Shown here in pieces: positions 51,128 through 59,940 of a stretch of DNA of 60,004 nt; the first letter of the stretch is position 1; each line of letters opens with the position of its first letter. Under the pieces are notes generated by a model. It made no database searches, was not told the origin of the DNA, and saw only the letters and a program-made list of their open reading frames with translations. Made by a program: the position numbers and the translations under genes. The stretch is from Synergistaceae bacterium (GTDB lineage: Bacteria > Synergistota > Synergistia > Synergistales > Aminobacteriaceae): contig JALHFZ010000005.1 in the NCBI GenBank assembly GCA_022837505.1, forward strand, positions 1 through 60,004. Direction: 5' to 3'.

Positions 51128-52888
51128 ATGAATAAAAAATTTATTTCCACCCTTGCATCCCTCACTGCGTTCCTTTTGGTTATGACCGCATCCGTCGGAT
51201 TTGCGGCCATGGGAAACATACAGAACCTCACCTTTCAGGGGATGACCGCCGATGTCCTCGGCCAGGGAGAAAGCTCCCGCCCCGACGGAAAACCTGATGC
51301 TGTCTTCACCGGAAACATCAACGGAATCGGCGGAGCCATCACAGGTTTCCAGCTCAAGTCTGAGGACGGCCGGTCCGTCTGGGACACCACGGCGGGCAAC
51401 GGAATCCCCGGCATGCAGGTAAAGGACGGGCAGGGACAGGTTCTCACCGAGAGCAGCGGCAGCATGCCCCTCACCCCCTTTCTTCTGGGCTTCGGTTTCA
51501 CCATAACCGTACCCGATGACGGATCCATCGCCCGGGGAGGAAACTTCACCCTCACCGTCCGTTTCGTGGATGACTCGGAAAACAGCGCCACCGTCTCAGT
51601 ACCCGCCACGGCCCAGAGGCAGACGTCCTCAGTGAGGATCACCTCCGCCGTATGGAGCGATGAAGAGCGGCGGGACCTCACAGGAAAGAACAAGCAGCTC
51701 CAGGGAGACGGCATAATTGACCGTCACGCCCGGCTTGTCCTCCAGGGAAACGGAACTCTCACCGGAATTCGGGTGCAGAGCGTCCGCGGAGACGCCGCAG
51801 AGTGGGATACCCTGCCGGGCAGCAATACCTGGCTCGTGGCAGCCACCTCTTCCGGCAATGTCCTGAACAGTCAGGATGGAAGCATCCAGACGGATGTCCG
51901 CGGACGGACGGTTCTTGATCTCTGGATGACCGACAACGGCGCCATTGAAAGGGGAAGGTCCGAATTTCAGGTCACCCTCTTCTTCTCCGATGGAACTGAA
52001 GCCCGGGCAACCCTGGGAAGCCAGTCTGCGCCGGCCGCCCCTGCAACTCAGGGGTCCTTCGACGGCTCGGCCAGAATGCTCGGCCGGGGGAGCCGCGATT
52101 TTGTAGGAAACAACGAAGAAAGGGCCGGAAACGGCTCCCTTGACTGGGAAGCCGACCTTCAGGTGAACACACCCGGCACCATTGTCTCAATGACCGTACT
52201 CAACACCGCAGGCGGCGCGGGAGAATGGGACACAATTCCCGGAAACGGCCGCTGGCTTCTCGGCGTCTTCGACGGCAACGACAGGATGCTCAACAGAGAA
52301 GACGGAGCCGTCTCCATCCCCGTCTCAAGGTCAGGGGAATACCGCCTCAGAATGGAGAACAACGGTACCCTCGACAACGAAGGAACCCGTTCGAAAATAA
52401 CCCTTACCTATGACGACGGCAGGGTACTCTCGAGGGAGATTTCGCCCTTCAGAGCACAACCACCCGCAGGAGAAAGACCCGCTGCGGACAATGAGATCCG
52501 GCTCTATCCCCCCCGAAAGGCGTCGAACAGCGACTACGTCAGCAAAAGCGAACGGCCCGGAAGGGACGGAAACGTGGACTGGGTCTTTGAATTCAGGATC
52601 TACGGAGAGGGACGGGTTAAAAATATCGTCCTCACTGGAAAAGGCTCCAGAGATACGGTTCGATGGGACACCATCCCCGGAAACGGATTCCCCCTTCTGG
52701 GAGTACTCGCACCCGGCAAAGGAGGGCTTCTCAACAGGAACAACGGAACGGTCAAGTTCGAAGTCCCCCCCCACCAGAACCTGCAGCTCTTCGTGGCGGA
52801 CGAGGGATTCCTGAGGAGAAACCTGATAACGAGCTATGAAATTGTGGTCACCTGGGACGACGGAAGCCAGAGCAGAGCAACCCTGTAA
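51128..52888 (+). CDS. Exported protein of four 141-residue repeats, unknown function
   Basis: I do not recognise this 586-residue protein. A signal peptide (FISTLASLTAFLLVMTASVG, cleavage near GFAA) is followed by four similar domains. Each has an N-terminal GxGxxD segment, then WDT followed by PGNG or AGNG, then a DNG or NNG turn and a C-terminal xVTxxxDDGxxxxA strand. WDT falls at residues 85, 226, 367 and 513. The strand-rich pattern suggests beta-sandwich domains and the many Asp/Asn/Gly turns suggest calcium binding; both are inference. ATG 51128 is chosen over 51119 because AAAGGAG at 51112 is properly spaced. A surface-layer or adhesive role is possible. Confidence 0.75.
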   Translation: MNKKFISTLASLTAFLLVMTASVGFAAMGNIQNLTFQGMTADVLGQGESSRPDGKPDAVFTGNINGIGGAITGFQLKSEDGRSVWDTTAGNGIPGMQVKDGQGQVLTESSGSMPLTPFLLGFGFTITVPDDGSIARGGNFTLTVRFVDDSENSATVSVPATAQRQTSSVRITSAVWSDEERRDLTGKNKQLQGDGIIDRHARLVLQGNGTLTGIRVQSVRGDAAEWDTLPGSNTWLVAATSSGNVLNSQDGSIQTDVRGRTVLDLWMTDNGAIERGRSEFQVTLFFSDGTEARATLGSQSAPAAPATQGSFDGSARMLGRGSRDFVGNNEERAGNGSLDWEADLQVNTPGTIVSMTVLNTAGGAGEWDTIPGNGRWLLGVFDGNDRMLNREDGAVSIPVSRSGEYRLRMENNGTLDNEGTRSKITLTYDDGRVLSREISPFRAQPPAGERPAADNEIRLYPPRKASNSDYVSKSERPGRDGNVDWVFEFRIYGEGRVKNIVLTGKGSRDTVRWDTIPGNGFPLLGVLAPGKGGLLNRNNGTVKFEVPPHQNLQLFVADEGFLRRNLITSYEIVVTWDDGSQSRATL

Positions 52889-52929
52889 GGCTGCCGGCCA
52901 GTTGATCTCCGATTGAGTTGACAGACCAG

Positions 52930-52966
52930 GAGCCGGTCTCCCCCGGGGGGACCGGCTCTTGGTATT
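52930..52966 (+). terminator. Terminator after the repeat protein
   Basis: GAGCCGGTC (52930-52938) and GACCGGCTC (52950-52958) flank a C/G-rich loop, then TTGGTATT. The T tail is weak. It also lies about 80 nt beyond the convergent AbrB gene. Confidence 0.6.
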
Positions 52967-53043
52967 GCGGAGACGGTGGGGGGTATTTTCCCGGCCTTTT
53001 ACAATGGAACAGGTTTTTTTATGCCGGCCGGAAGGGCAGTTTT

Positions 53044-54138
53044 TCAGTGAAAAAGGTAATTGAACAAAAAGGGAAGCACCATGAGGATTGAGACGAGCCG
53101 TACTGTCTGAAGGATGCTCACCTTCAGCGGGTCCGCCCCCATCTCCTCGGCGATGATGGACATCTGGGAAAGCCCTCCGAGGGATGTGGAGAGAAGGCAG
53201 GTAGGGTAGTTCCACCCGGTCATTTTGTGAAGGAGCACGGCAAGGCCGATGCTGCACAGAACCATGATCCCCGTGAGGAGGATCACGGGGCCGGCGAGAA
53301 GGGTGAACTGTCTGAGGGTGGAGGGGGTGACGTTCGAGGCGATGACAACGCCGATTCCGATCTGGGCCATAGTTCTGAGAACGGGCGGAACCCGTCCCAA
53401 ATCAAGGCCCATAAGTCCCGCTGCGGCGACGGAGAACATTGCGCCGGTCAGCAGCCCCACGGGCATCCTGAGGTAAAAGCCTGTGAGCCCTCCTGCCAGG
53501 GCGATGGTAAAAAGAAGCACCACTTTCTGCAGGGAAAACGGCGGCGCCGCCGCTACATCGCTCTCATCATCGGAGAGGGCAGAGGGGCGTTTCTTCTCTG
53601 CCTTCCGTACAAAGGCGGAAGAGAAAGCCTTTTTTTCCCTTCTGTTCTGCCATTCAGTCCACTTCCGGCAGACCGTGGGGGTAACAAGAATTGCGGCAAG
53701 AAGCCGGAAGACCTGCAAAAGGGTGACGCTGGCCATGTCTGCTCCAAGGGACATGGCGAGAAGGGCCATCTCCGCGATCCCCCCCGTTGTGGAGCCGAGA
53801 AAGGCCGTGGCCATATCGAGATCGCTGAACCAGTACAGCAGAGCTCCTCCGGCGAGGGAGAGGAAGAGCATCCCCCCGGAGATAAGGAAGGCGGGCAGGG
53901 GCAACTCTCTGAGAAATCCGAGGGATGTCCTGTTGACCTGAAGCCCCACGTAGGCGCCGATGACGATATTGCTGTACCAGGAGAGCCACTGGATCGGAAA
54001 GTCGGGAAAATACCCCGCAAGATTCAGTGCTGCGGCAAAGAAAAGAGAGCCGAGAATGCCCGGTACGGGCAAAGAGAGTTTGCGGAACACCAGGCATCCT
54101 GCTGCCCCGATGAGAAAAGCGAATACAAGACCTGCCAT
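53044..54138 (-). CDS. AbrB-family membrane protein
   Basis: This 364-residue protein of about ten membrane helices has the AbrB duplication: GCLVFRKLSLPVPGILGSL in the first half and GGLTGFYLRMPVGLLTGAM in the second, with GSTTGGIAEMALLAMSLGAD and TSLGGLSQMSIIAEEMGADP as the matching repeat ends. A charged cytoplasmic linker (about 170-200) separates them. The family is described as a putative ammonia monooxygenase or transporter; the substrate is unknown. Acylphosphatase starts upstream in the opposite sense of order but on the same strand. Confidence 0.85.
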   Translation of the reverse strand: MAGLVFAFLIGAAGCLVFRKLSLPVPGILGSLFFAAALNLAGYFPDFPIQWLSWYSNIVIGAYVGLQVNRTSLGFLRELPLPAFLISGGMLFLSLAGGALLYWFSDLDMATAFLGSTTGGIAEMALLAMSLGADMASVTLLQVFRLLAAILVTPTVCRKWTEWQNRREKKAFSSAFVRKAEKKRPSALSDDESDVAAAPPFSLQKVVLLFTIALAGGLTGFYLRMPVGLLTGAMFSVAAAGLMGLDLGRVPPVLRTMAQIGIGVVIASNVTPSTLRQFTLLAGPVILLTGIMVLCSIGLAVLLHKMTGWNYPTCLLSTSLGGLSQMSIIAEEMGADPLKVSILQTVRLVSILMVLPFLFNYLFH

Positions 54139-54171
54139 CGCATACTGTCACCTTTCCAAAGACTCGAGGGA

Positions 54172-54447
54172 TTAGAAATGACGAATGTGAAAAGTGTCCT
54201 CTGATTCTTTCACAGGACAGTCTATTGCCGTCACCCGGACGACTCGGGCTGAGGCAGGCCCCTTCCGGAGCAGTTCGCCGAGGGCATCCACCGATTCTTC
54301 CCTGCCCTGGGCCTGAACCTCCACGGAACCCCGGGGCAGATTGCGAACCCAGCCGGTCAGTTCAAGCTTCCGGGCAGCTCCCGCCGCCCAGTGGCGGAAT
54401 CCTACCCCCTGCACTCTGCCCTCGATGAGAAAATGCCGCCGGATCAC
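54172..54447 (-). CDS. acyP: Acylphosphatase
   Basis: This 91-residue enzyme hydrolyses acyl phosphates. The phosphate loop EGRVQGVGFRHW with the catalytic Arg and LTGWVRNLPRGSVEVQAQG with the catalytic Asn are intact. Its start overlaps the htpX stop by 4 nt. Confidence 0.95.
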   Translation of the reverse strand: MIRRHFLIEGRVQGVGFRHWAAGAARKLELTGWVRNLPRGSVEVQAQGREESVDALGELLRKGPASARVVRVTAIDCPVKESEDTFHIRHF

Positions 54448-55361
54448 CGGTACTGCCCGATGAGGGACTGAAGGCGCTCAATTCTCGATTCAAGGGAGGG
54501 GTGGGTGCTGAAGAGGCTGTCCGACCCCTTCTTCTTCCGGTTGAAGGGGTTCACGATGTAGAGATGCTGCATCCCCCGGTTGGCCGTCTCCAGCTCGCTC
54601 GTATCGGCGGTGAGCTTTTTCAGGGCGGAGATGAGCCCCGCGGGGTTGCGGGTCAGCTCAACTCCCGAGGCATCGGCGAGATACTCCCTCTGGCGGCTCA
54701 CGGCGAGCTGAATGAGCGTCGCCAGCAGAGGAGCAAGAATTGAAAGAAGAATGGCGAAGATGGCGAGTATCGCCTGCCCCTGGCCGCCCCCCCGGGAATT
54801 TCGACTGCGCCGCCTGCCGAAGAACATGCTCCGGCGGATTCCGTCCGCCAGAAGGACGATGGACCCCACCATGACGGCCATGAGCATGGAAAAACGGATA
54901 TCGTAGTTGCGCACATGGGACATCTCGTGGGCCATGACCGCCTGGAGCTCCTCGCGGTTCAGCTTTTCCATGAGCCCCCGGGTGATGGCCACGCTCGCAT
55001 GGGCGGGGTCCTTTCCCGTGGCGAAGGCGTTCAGGGCCTCGTCCTCGATGATGTATATCTTCGGCGGGGGTATTCCTCCGGCGATGGAAAGCTCTTCCAC
55101 GACGTTCCAGAGCTGGGGGATGTCATCGTGGCTTATTTCCCGGGCTCCGCTCGAGCTGAGGACGAGGGAGGCACCGAAATTCCAGGAGAGAAAAAAATAG
55201 ACTGCGGCAACAACGAGGGCGATGAGAAACCCGCTGATCCAGTCTCCTCCCCACCAGTAGCTTGCCCCGGCACCGAGGAGCCCGAGAAGGGCGGCGGTAA
55301 AGATGAAAAGTAGAACCGACAGGCGCTTGTTCCGGTCTATGAGGCGGTTAAAGCTTGCCAT
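54444..55361 (-). CDS. htpX: HtpX-type M48 metalloprotease
   Basis: This 305-residue integral-membrane zinc protease has HEMSH at 145-149 (AVMAHEMSHVRNYD), and the third ligand in REYLADASGVELT. Four membrane segments flank the catalytic region. It degrades misfolded membrane proteins. The ATG at 55361 lies 14 nt inside the lemA end, with GGTGAAGG upstream; a longer frame further upstream overlaps lemA more and is not needed. LemA-HtpX pairs are common. Confidence 0.92.
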   Translation of the reverse strand: MASFNRLIDRNKRLSVLLFIFTAALLGLLGAGASYWWGGDWISGFLIALVVAAVYFFLSWNFGASLVLSSSGAREISHDDIPQLWNVVEELSIAGGIPPPKIYIIEDEALNAFATGKDPAHASVAITRGLMEKLNREELQAVMAHEMSHVRNYDIRFSMLMAVMVGSIVLLADGIRRSMFFGRRRSRNSRGGGQGQAILAIFAILLSILAPLLATLIQLAVSRQREYLADASGVELTRNPAGLISALKKLTADTSELETANRGMQHLYIVNPFNRKKKGSDSLFSTHPSLESRIERLQSLIGQYR

Positions 55362-55926
55362 GGCCTTCACCGAAGGAGACTGAGACGGTCTCCCGTTCAC
55401 CAGCATCCTCTACGGTCCACAGGGGGCGGGGTCCGTATCCGAGCCGGGCGGAGAGCATATTGTTGGGGAATACGGAGATTGCGATGTTGTACTCCCTCAC
55501 GGCGTCGTTGTAGTACTGGCGGGCGAAGGCGATCTTGTTTTCCGTGGAGGCGAGCTCCTCCTGGAGGGAGAGAAAATTTCTGTCCGCCTTCAGTTCCGGG
55601 TAGTTCTCCGAGACGGCGAGGAGGGATTTCAGCGCGCCGGTGAGCTGGTTTTCGATGGGAGCGGTCTCCTCAAGGGTGGAGGCGGAGAGGGAGGCGCTCC
55701 GGAGGGCGGCGATCCGCTCGAAGATCCCCCGTTCGTGGGCGGCATAAGCCTTCACGGTCTCCACAAGGTTGGGGATGAGGTCATACCGCCGTTTCAGCTG
55801 AACGTCGATCTGGCTGAGGCCGTTTTCCACATGGGCTTTCTTCCGCACCAGAGAGTTGTAGATAGAGATGAGAAAGAGAAGCACGGCAGCGACGGCCACC
55901 AGGAGATACCAGAGAAAGTTGCCCAT
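55348..55926 (-). CDS. lemA: LemA-family protein
   Basis: This 192-residue protein has an N-terminal membrane helix (WYLLVAVAAVLLFLISIY without the first residues) and a long helical region. Family motifs are YNSLVRKKAHVENGLSQID, LKRRYDLIPNLVETVKAY and YNDAVREYNIAISVFPNN. Its function is unknown but it is often paired with HtpX. GGAGGACAGCC precedes the ATG. Confidence 0.93.
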   Translation of the reverse strand: MGNFLWYLLVAVAAVLLFLISIYNSLVRKKAHVENGLSQIDVQLKRRYDLIPNLVETVKAYAAHERGIFERIAALRSASLSASTLEETAPIENQLTGALKSLLAVSENYPELKADRNFLSLQEELASTENKIAFARQYYNDAVREYNIAISVFPNNMLSARLGYGPRPLWTVEDAGERETVSVSFGEGHGKL

Positions 55927-55968
55927 GGCTGTCCTCCTTCAGTGAGTTGGCTTCCCCGATATTATACC

Positions 55969-56784
55969 CTACAGAGTGTTTCGGACGGTCTTCCGGAAAA
56001 GATCGAGAAGCCTCAGGGTGACGGGACCGGGAGATCCCCGGCCCACGGTAAGGGCTCCGATTTTGACGACCGGGGCGACTTCCTTCACGCTCCCCGTAAC
56101 GAAAGCCTCAGAGAAGGAGGAGATCTCCTCCAGGGTCGGGCACCGCAGCTCGACGGGCAGTTCATTTTCCCTCGCTATTTCGATGATGATTTCCCGGGTT
56201 ATCCCCCGGAGAACCCGGGAATCGGGGGCTGTCACGAGAATGCCGTCCCTTACCGCGAAGAAGCTGCTCGTGGCAGACTCGGTGATCTCTCCGCCGGGGC
56301 AGTAGAGGGGTTCAAAAGTGCCGGCGCACCGGCTGCTGAAGGGAAGCATGTAGTTGATGCTCTTTACCGGATGAAAATGGCGCTCCTCAGGAAGCAGGGA
56401 GAGGGCGACCCCCTTTGTGTAGACCTCCTCGGGAACGGGGGAGAGGGGGGTGAACAGGATAAGAAGGCGGGAAAAAGGGAAAGTGCCGTCCCGTTCAACG
56501 TCTCCTCCGGTGATGAATACCTTTGCCAGACTGTCCTCTGAAAACCGGGAGACTCCTTCCCGGATGATATCCCCGATTTCGTCCAGGGGCAGGGGGAGAG
56601 CGATATGGGTCAGGGCGGCGGAGAAGGCGAGCCTCTCAAGATGGCGGGAGAGGGCGAAGGGCCGGCCGGAATAGGTACGGACCGTATCAAAGACGGCTAT
56701 TCCCCGCTGGAAGGCGAGATCGGAGACGGGAAGGACGGCCGATTCGATGGGGACGAAGGAAGCGTTGCAATAGCAAAGGGACAT
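55969..56784 (-). CDS. Class IV PLP aminotransferase (branched-chain or D-amino-acid type, or ADC lyase)
   Basis: This 271-residue protein has the class IV fold. The PLP lysine is K141 in HPVKSINYM, and GGEITESATSSFFAV is the cofactor-binding block. The N-terminal GIAVFDTVRTYSGRPFALSRH is typical. Whether it is BCAT, D-amino-acid aminotransferase or aminodeoxychorismate lyase cannot be settled; the shortish length and divergent substrate loop fit the last two at least as well. ATG 56784 is chosen with GAGGTG upstream. Confidence 0.85.
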   Translation of the reverse strand: MSLCYCNASFVPIESAVLPVSDLAFQRGIAVFDTVRTYSGRPFALSRHLERLAFSAALTHIALPLPLDEIGDIIREGVSRFSEDSLAKVFITGGDVERDGTFPFSRLLILFTPLSPVPEEVYTKGVALSLLPEERHFHPVKSINYMLPFSSRCAGTFEPLYCPGGEITESATSSFFAVRDGILVTAPDSRVLRGITREIIIEIARENELPVELRCPTLEEISSFSEAFVTGSVKEVAPVVKIGALTVGRGSPGPVTLRLLDLFRKTVRNTL

Positions 56785-56893
56785 AATGAAACACCTCGAT
56801 GGAAGAATGACAACCGTTTTTCTATAATTGCAGTGCCCGGAGCGGAAAAAGGCCCAGTGCACCCCCTCAGTCAAAGCACCTGCTGCAAAGAAG

Positions 56894-56927
56894 AATAGAG
56901 GCGGCCTCCGGAGAGGCGGCCTCTATT
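56894..56927 (-). terminator. Terminator of the tRNA pair
   Basis: AATAGAGGC and GCCTCTATT are the outer arms of a long stem that includes two GAGGC/GCCTC units. On the minus strand CTTCTTT follows. It ends the tRNA-Gln/tRNA-Glu transcript. Confidence 0.6.
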
Positions 56928-56960
56928 AAAATCTGCCGTTCGTGCTGAACGGGATATATT

Positions 56961-57036
56961 TGGTAGCCCCAACGGGATTCGAACCCGTGTTTTAACCTTG
57001 AGAGGGTTACGACCTAGGCCACTAGTCGATGGGGCC
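56961..57036 (-). tRNA. tRNA-Glu (anticodon CTC)
   Basis: The minus strand folds as a full cloverleaf. The acceptor arm begins GGCCCCA and the TpsiC arm contains GGGTTCGAATCCC. The anticodon stem TAACC/GGTTA encloses CTCTCAA with CTC at 34-36. CCA is encoded. Confidence 0.95.
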
Positions 57037-57046
57037 GATAACTTTC

Positions 57047-57120
57047 TGGCTGGGGAACCAGGATTCGAACCTAGATTACCTGATCCAGAGTCAGGTGTCC
57101 TGCCATTGGACGATTCCCCA
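57047..57120 (-). tRNA. tRNA-Gln (anticodon CTG)
   Basis: The cloverleaf on the minus strand begins TGGGGAA. The anticodon stem CCTGA/TCAGG encloses CTCTGGA with CTG at 34-36. The TpsiC arm has GGTTCGAATCC. CCA is encoded. It is 10 nt upstream of tRNA-Glu in the same transcript. Confidence 0.95.
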
Positions 57121-57147
57121 AGGGAAATGCAGGTGAAGCGCCCAAGT

Positions 57148-57176
57148 ATGATAAGGGAGCAGGCCAGTGCTGTCAA
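57148..57176 (-). promoter_or_regulatory. Promoter of the tRNA-Gln/tRNA-Glu unit
   Basis: On the minus strand TTGACA (57176-57171) and TATCAT (57153-57148) are exactly 17 nt apart, about 20 nt before the mature tRNA end. Confidence 0.78.
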
Positions 57177-57664
57177 GGGGGAATTCAGTTCATTGTATCT
57201 TCACGCTTTTCTGACAAAAACGATCTGCCCCACCGTCATTCTTTCAGATTACTTTATGACATTGAATATGCTCCCTGAAGCCGGAGAATCTGTGGGTTTT
57301 CAAACCCTTTTGACAGGGGGTCAGGGTGATATACGAGTAAAGACCGATTCGCCGGCGGAAATCTCTCTGCCTGCAGACTGTCTTTCGTGAAGTTCAGGGA
57401 GGCCTTCGGGCAGATCCCTTGTTGCCTTGTATTGTGGTTCGGGCTAATATGTTCTTCGGTTCAGCCCCACAAAGAACCGGGCATATACAAAGAAAATTTT
57501 ATTGAGTGTCCTTTGTCTTTGTCGGGAAAAAAACCGGAGCCTCTGGCATCGAAGAAAAAAACAGCCCATTTATGCGGTGCTAGTCTCAAAAGAGCTCCCG
57601 ACGATCTGTTTTATTTATGAAAAGCACCACTATAAGGTCCTGCAAACAGAAGGAGGGCATACCC
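57177..57664. other. Intergenic stretch without a supported gene
   Basis: Open frames here (for example 57387-57620) have no ribosome site, no family resemblance and unusual composition, so none is annotated. A TTGACA at 57310 lacks a -10 at proper spacing. The GNAT ribosome site lies at the right end. Confidence 0.4.
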
Positions 57665-58249
57665 ATGATCACCTATCGGAACGCTGTGCCGGAAGACCTT
57701 GCCGGAGTGGGGGAGCTGCAGAAACGATACCATATTACGACGATCCGGGAGGAGGACAAGGCAGACGGGTTCGTGACCACGTTATTTACCTATGAGCAGT
57801 TCCTGTCCCTCATCCGGGAGGAAAACGGCCTGGCCGTGGCCTGCGACGGAGACAAAATTATCGCCTATGCCATGGCGGGGTCATGGGAGTACTGGTCTGA
57901 CTGGCCCCTGTTCCGCCACATGATCGCCGATCTGCCCAATATCGAATATCTGGGCCGGGTTCTCTCCACGGAGAACTCCTACCAGTACGGGCCGGTCTGC
58001 ATCGCCGGCGAATATCGGGGGCAGGGGGTGCTCGAGCATATTTTCGAGTTTTCCCGCCGGCAGATGGCTTCCCGGTATCCCGTCATGATCACCTTCATCA
58101 ACCAGATCAACCCGCGGTCCTACGATGCCCACACGAGAAAAGTGGGGATGGACTTTATCAAGACCTTCGATTTCAACGGCAACCATTACTACGAACTGGG
58201 GTACGACATGAGGAGGCAGGTTCCCGGAACCCAGGATCTGATGCCCTGA
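57665..58249 (+). CDS. GNAT-family N-acetyltransferase
   Basis: This 194-residue protein has the GNAT fold. The N-terminal MITYRNAVPEDLAGVGELQ, a beta-strand ALA/AVACDGDKIIAYAMA-type segment and the acetyl-CoA loop GEYRGQGVLEHIF are seen. The acceptor is unknown. The ATG at 57665 has AGAAGGAGGG upstream. Confidence 0.85.
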   Translation: MITYRNAVPEDLAGVGELQKRYHITTIREEDKADGFVTTLFTYEQFLSLIREENGLAVACDGDKIIAYAMAGSWEYWSDWPLFRHMIADLPNIEYLGRVLSTENSYQYGPVCIAGEYRGQGVLEHIFEFSRRQMASRYPVMITFINQINPRSYDAHTRKVGMDFIKTFDFNGNHYYELGYDMRRQVPGTQDLMP

Positions 58250-58282
58250 GTGAAAAGTCAGATTGCGGACCCGTAAAGGACA

Positions 58283-58322
58283 GCACCCTCAAAGACGGGC
58301 AGAAATCCGGCTCTGAGGGTGC
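58283..58322. terminator. Hairpin between GNAT and cupin genes
   Basis: GCACCCTCA and TGAGGGTGC form a 9-bp stem with a 22-nt loop between convergent genes. There is no strong T tail on either side. Confidence 0.4.
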
Positions 58323-58360
58323 CCTTCATTGTCCCCTTTCCCTCACGGTCTGTCCGGCAA

Positions 58361-58690
58361 CTACTTTCCGAGCTTGAAGTCCTCCCGGCAGGGGCAGAAG
58401 ACGTCGAGGACGACGCAGTCCTCATGGGCGAATCCGCTGTGGGATTCATCCCCGGCGAAGACGACGGCATGACCGGGCTCGAGATGGACCGTCTCGTCTC
58501 CGGAGCGAAGGTCGAGTTTCCCCGAGAGAAGAAAGGAAATCTGCTCGTGGGGGTGGCTGTGGAAGGCAAGCTCTGTGCCCTTGGCGATCTGCCAGTGGGC
58601 GAGGGTTGCCCCCTCGGAATGGATGAAGGTGCCGATGAACCCCGGCCGGTCGGTGTATTTCTCCATGGAGCTGATATCGAACTTTTTCAT
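58361..58690 (-). CDS. Small cupin-domain protein
   Basis: This 109-residue single-domain cupin has the metal-binding motif FHSHPHEQISFLLSGKLDL (two His, Gln/Glu) and a second motif around PGHAVVFAGDESHSG. Such proteins are often isomerases, dioxygenases or sugar-binding factors; the role here is unknown. The ATG at 58690 has GGGGAGGAG upstream. It is divergent from thrC. Confidence 0.85.
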   Translation of the reverse strand: MKKFDISSMEKYTDRPGFIGTFIHSEGATLAHWQIAKGTELAFHSHPHEQISFLLSGKLDLRSGDETVHLEPGHAVVFAGDESHSGFAHEDCVVLDVFCPCREDFKLGK

Positions 58691-58740
58691 GAAATTTCTC
58701 CTCCCCTTTGAAGTGAAGGGAGATCTCCCCTCACAATTTC

Positions 58741-58769
58741 TTGACACTTTGCGGTTCCGCGGGTATAAG
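58741..58769 (+). promoter_or_regulatory. Promoter of thrC-thrB
   Basis: A perfect TTGACA (58741-58746) and TATAAG (58764-58769) are 17 nt apart. The leader of about 115 nt contains a small AAGGGCCCTT palindrome. Confidence 0.8.
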
Positions 58770-58890
58770 TTAGGAACCTTAAAAAAGCCATCATAAAGGA
58801 TTTTCTCCCCCTTGAGAAGACCCTGAAGGGCCCTTTAGCGATAGGCGGGGGTTGCGGAAAATACGCAGCTTCCATTCTGGAGGAATTTCT

Positions 58891-59940
58891 ATGACGAGAA
58901 AAGGTATTTTAGCGACCTACGAAAAGTTTTTGCCCCTCACGGAGAAAACCCCCCGCCTCTCCCTCTGCGAAGGGGATACGCCCCTTCTCTCCCTGAGGCA
59001 TCTCGGCACGGAGCTGGGGATAGACCTCCTGGCCAAATATGACGGCCTGAACCCCACGGGGTCATTCAAGGACCGGGGGATGGTCCTCGCGGTGGCGAAA
59101 GCCCTTGAAGAGGGAGCCCGGGCGATCGTCTGCGCCTCCACGGGAAACACCTCCGCATCGGCTGCGGCCTACGGCGCTGCGGCAGGCATTCCCTGCTTTG
59201 TCCTTCTGCCGGCCGGGCAGGTCGCCGCGGGCAAGCTTGCTCAGGCCCTTCTCTACGGAGCGAGGGTCCTGGCGGTACGGGGGAACTTTGACCGGGCCCT
59301 GGAACTGGCCCGCCTGGCAGCAGGGGAAAGGGAGATGGCCCTGGTGAATTCCCTCAACCCCTACCGCCTCTTCGGGCAGCGAAGCGGAGCCTGGGAGATC
59401 TGCGACGAGCTGTGCTCCCCTCCGGACTGGCTCATTCTCCCCGTGGGGAACGCGGGGAATATCAGCGCCTACTGTGCTGGGTTTGAATTTTACCGGGAGA
59501 TCGGCCGTATCGATAAACTGCCCCGCCTCTTCGGAGTACAGGCGGACGGTGCCGCACCCCTCGTGAGGGGCTTTGAGATCGATACCCCCGAAACCCTGGC
59601 CACGGCCATACGGATCGGCCGTCCCGTCAGCGCCGATAAGGCCCGCCGGGCAGTGGAGGTGACGAAGGGGCAGTTCCTCTCCGTCACCGACGATGAAATC
59701 CTGGATGCCCAGAGGGCTCTCGCCTCCGGGGAGGGGGTCTTCGCCGAGCCCGCCTCCTGCGCTCCCCTGGCGGCCCTCCGAAAACTGAAGGCCCAGGGGA
59801 AGCTCCCCGAAGGTATCCGGGTCGTCATGGTCCTTACCGGTAATGGCCTGAAGGATCCTGATGCCGTCATACACCGTATCCCCCTCCCTGAAGAGATCGA
59901 CGGCACCTGGGAAGCCCTCTCGGCCGCCCTTGAGCTATGA
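58891..59940 (+). CDS. thrC: Threonine synthase
   Basis: This 349-residue PLP enzyme makes threonine from O-phosphohomoserine. The cofactor lysine is K60 in LNPTGSFKDRGM. ASTGNTSASAAAYGAAAG and LPVGNAGNISAYCAG are the phosphate and substrate loops. The ATG at 58891 follows TGGAGGAATTTCT. It overlaps the thrB start by 4 nt. Confidence 0.94.
   Translation: MTRKGILATYEKFLPLTEKTPRLSLCEGDTPLLSLRHLGTELGIDLLAKYDGLNPTGSFKDRGMVLAVAKALEEGARAIVCASTGNTSASAAAYGAAAGIPCFVLLPAGQVAAGKLAQALLYGARVLAVRGNFDRALELARLAAGEREMALVNSLNPYRLFGQRSGAWEICDELCSPPDWLILPVGNAGNISAYCAGFEFYREIGRIDKLPRLFGVQADGAAPLVRGFEIDTPETLATAIRIGRPVSADKARRAVEVTKGQFLSVTDDEILDAQRALASGEGVFAEPASCAPLAALRKLKAQGKLPEGIRVVMVLTGNGLKDPDAVIHRIPLPEEIDGTWEALSAALEL

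Noticed and set aside
57387..57620. 77-codon frame before the GNAT gene
   Set aside because: No ribosome site, no similarity, low-complexity charged tail.
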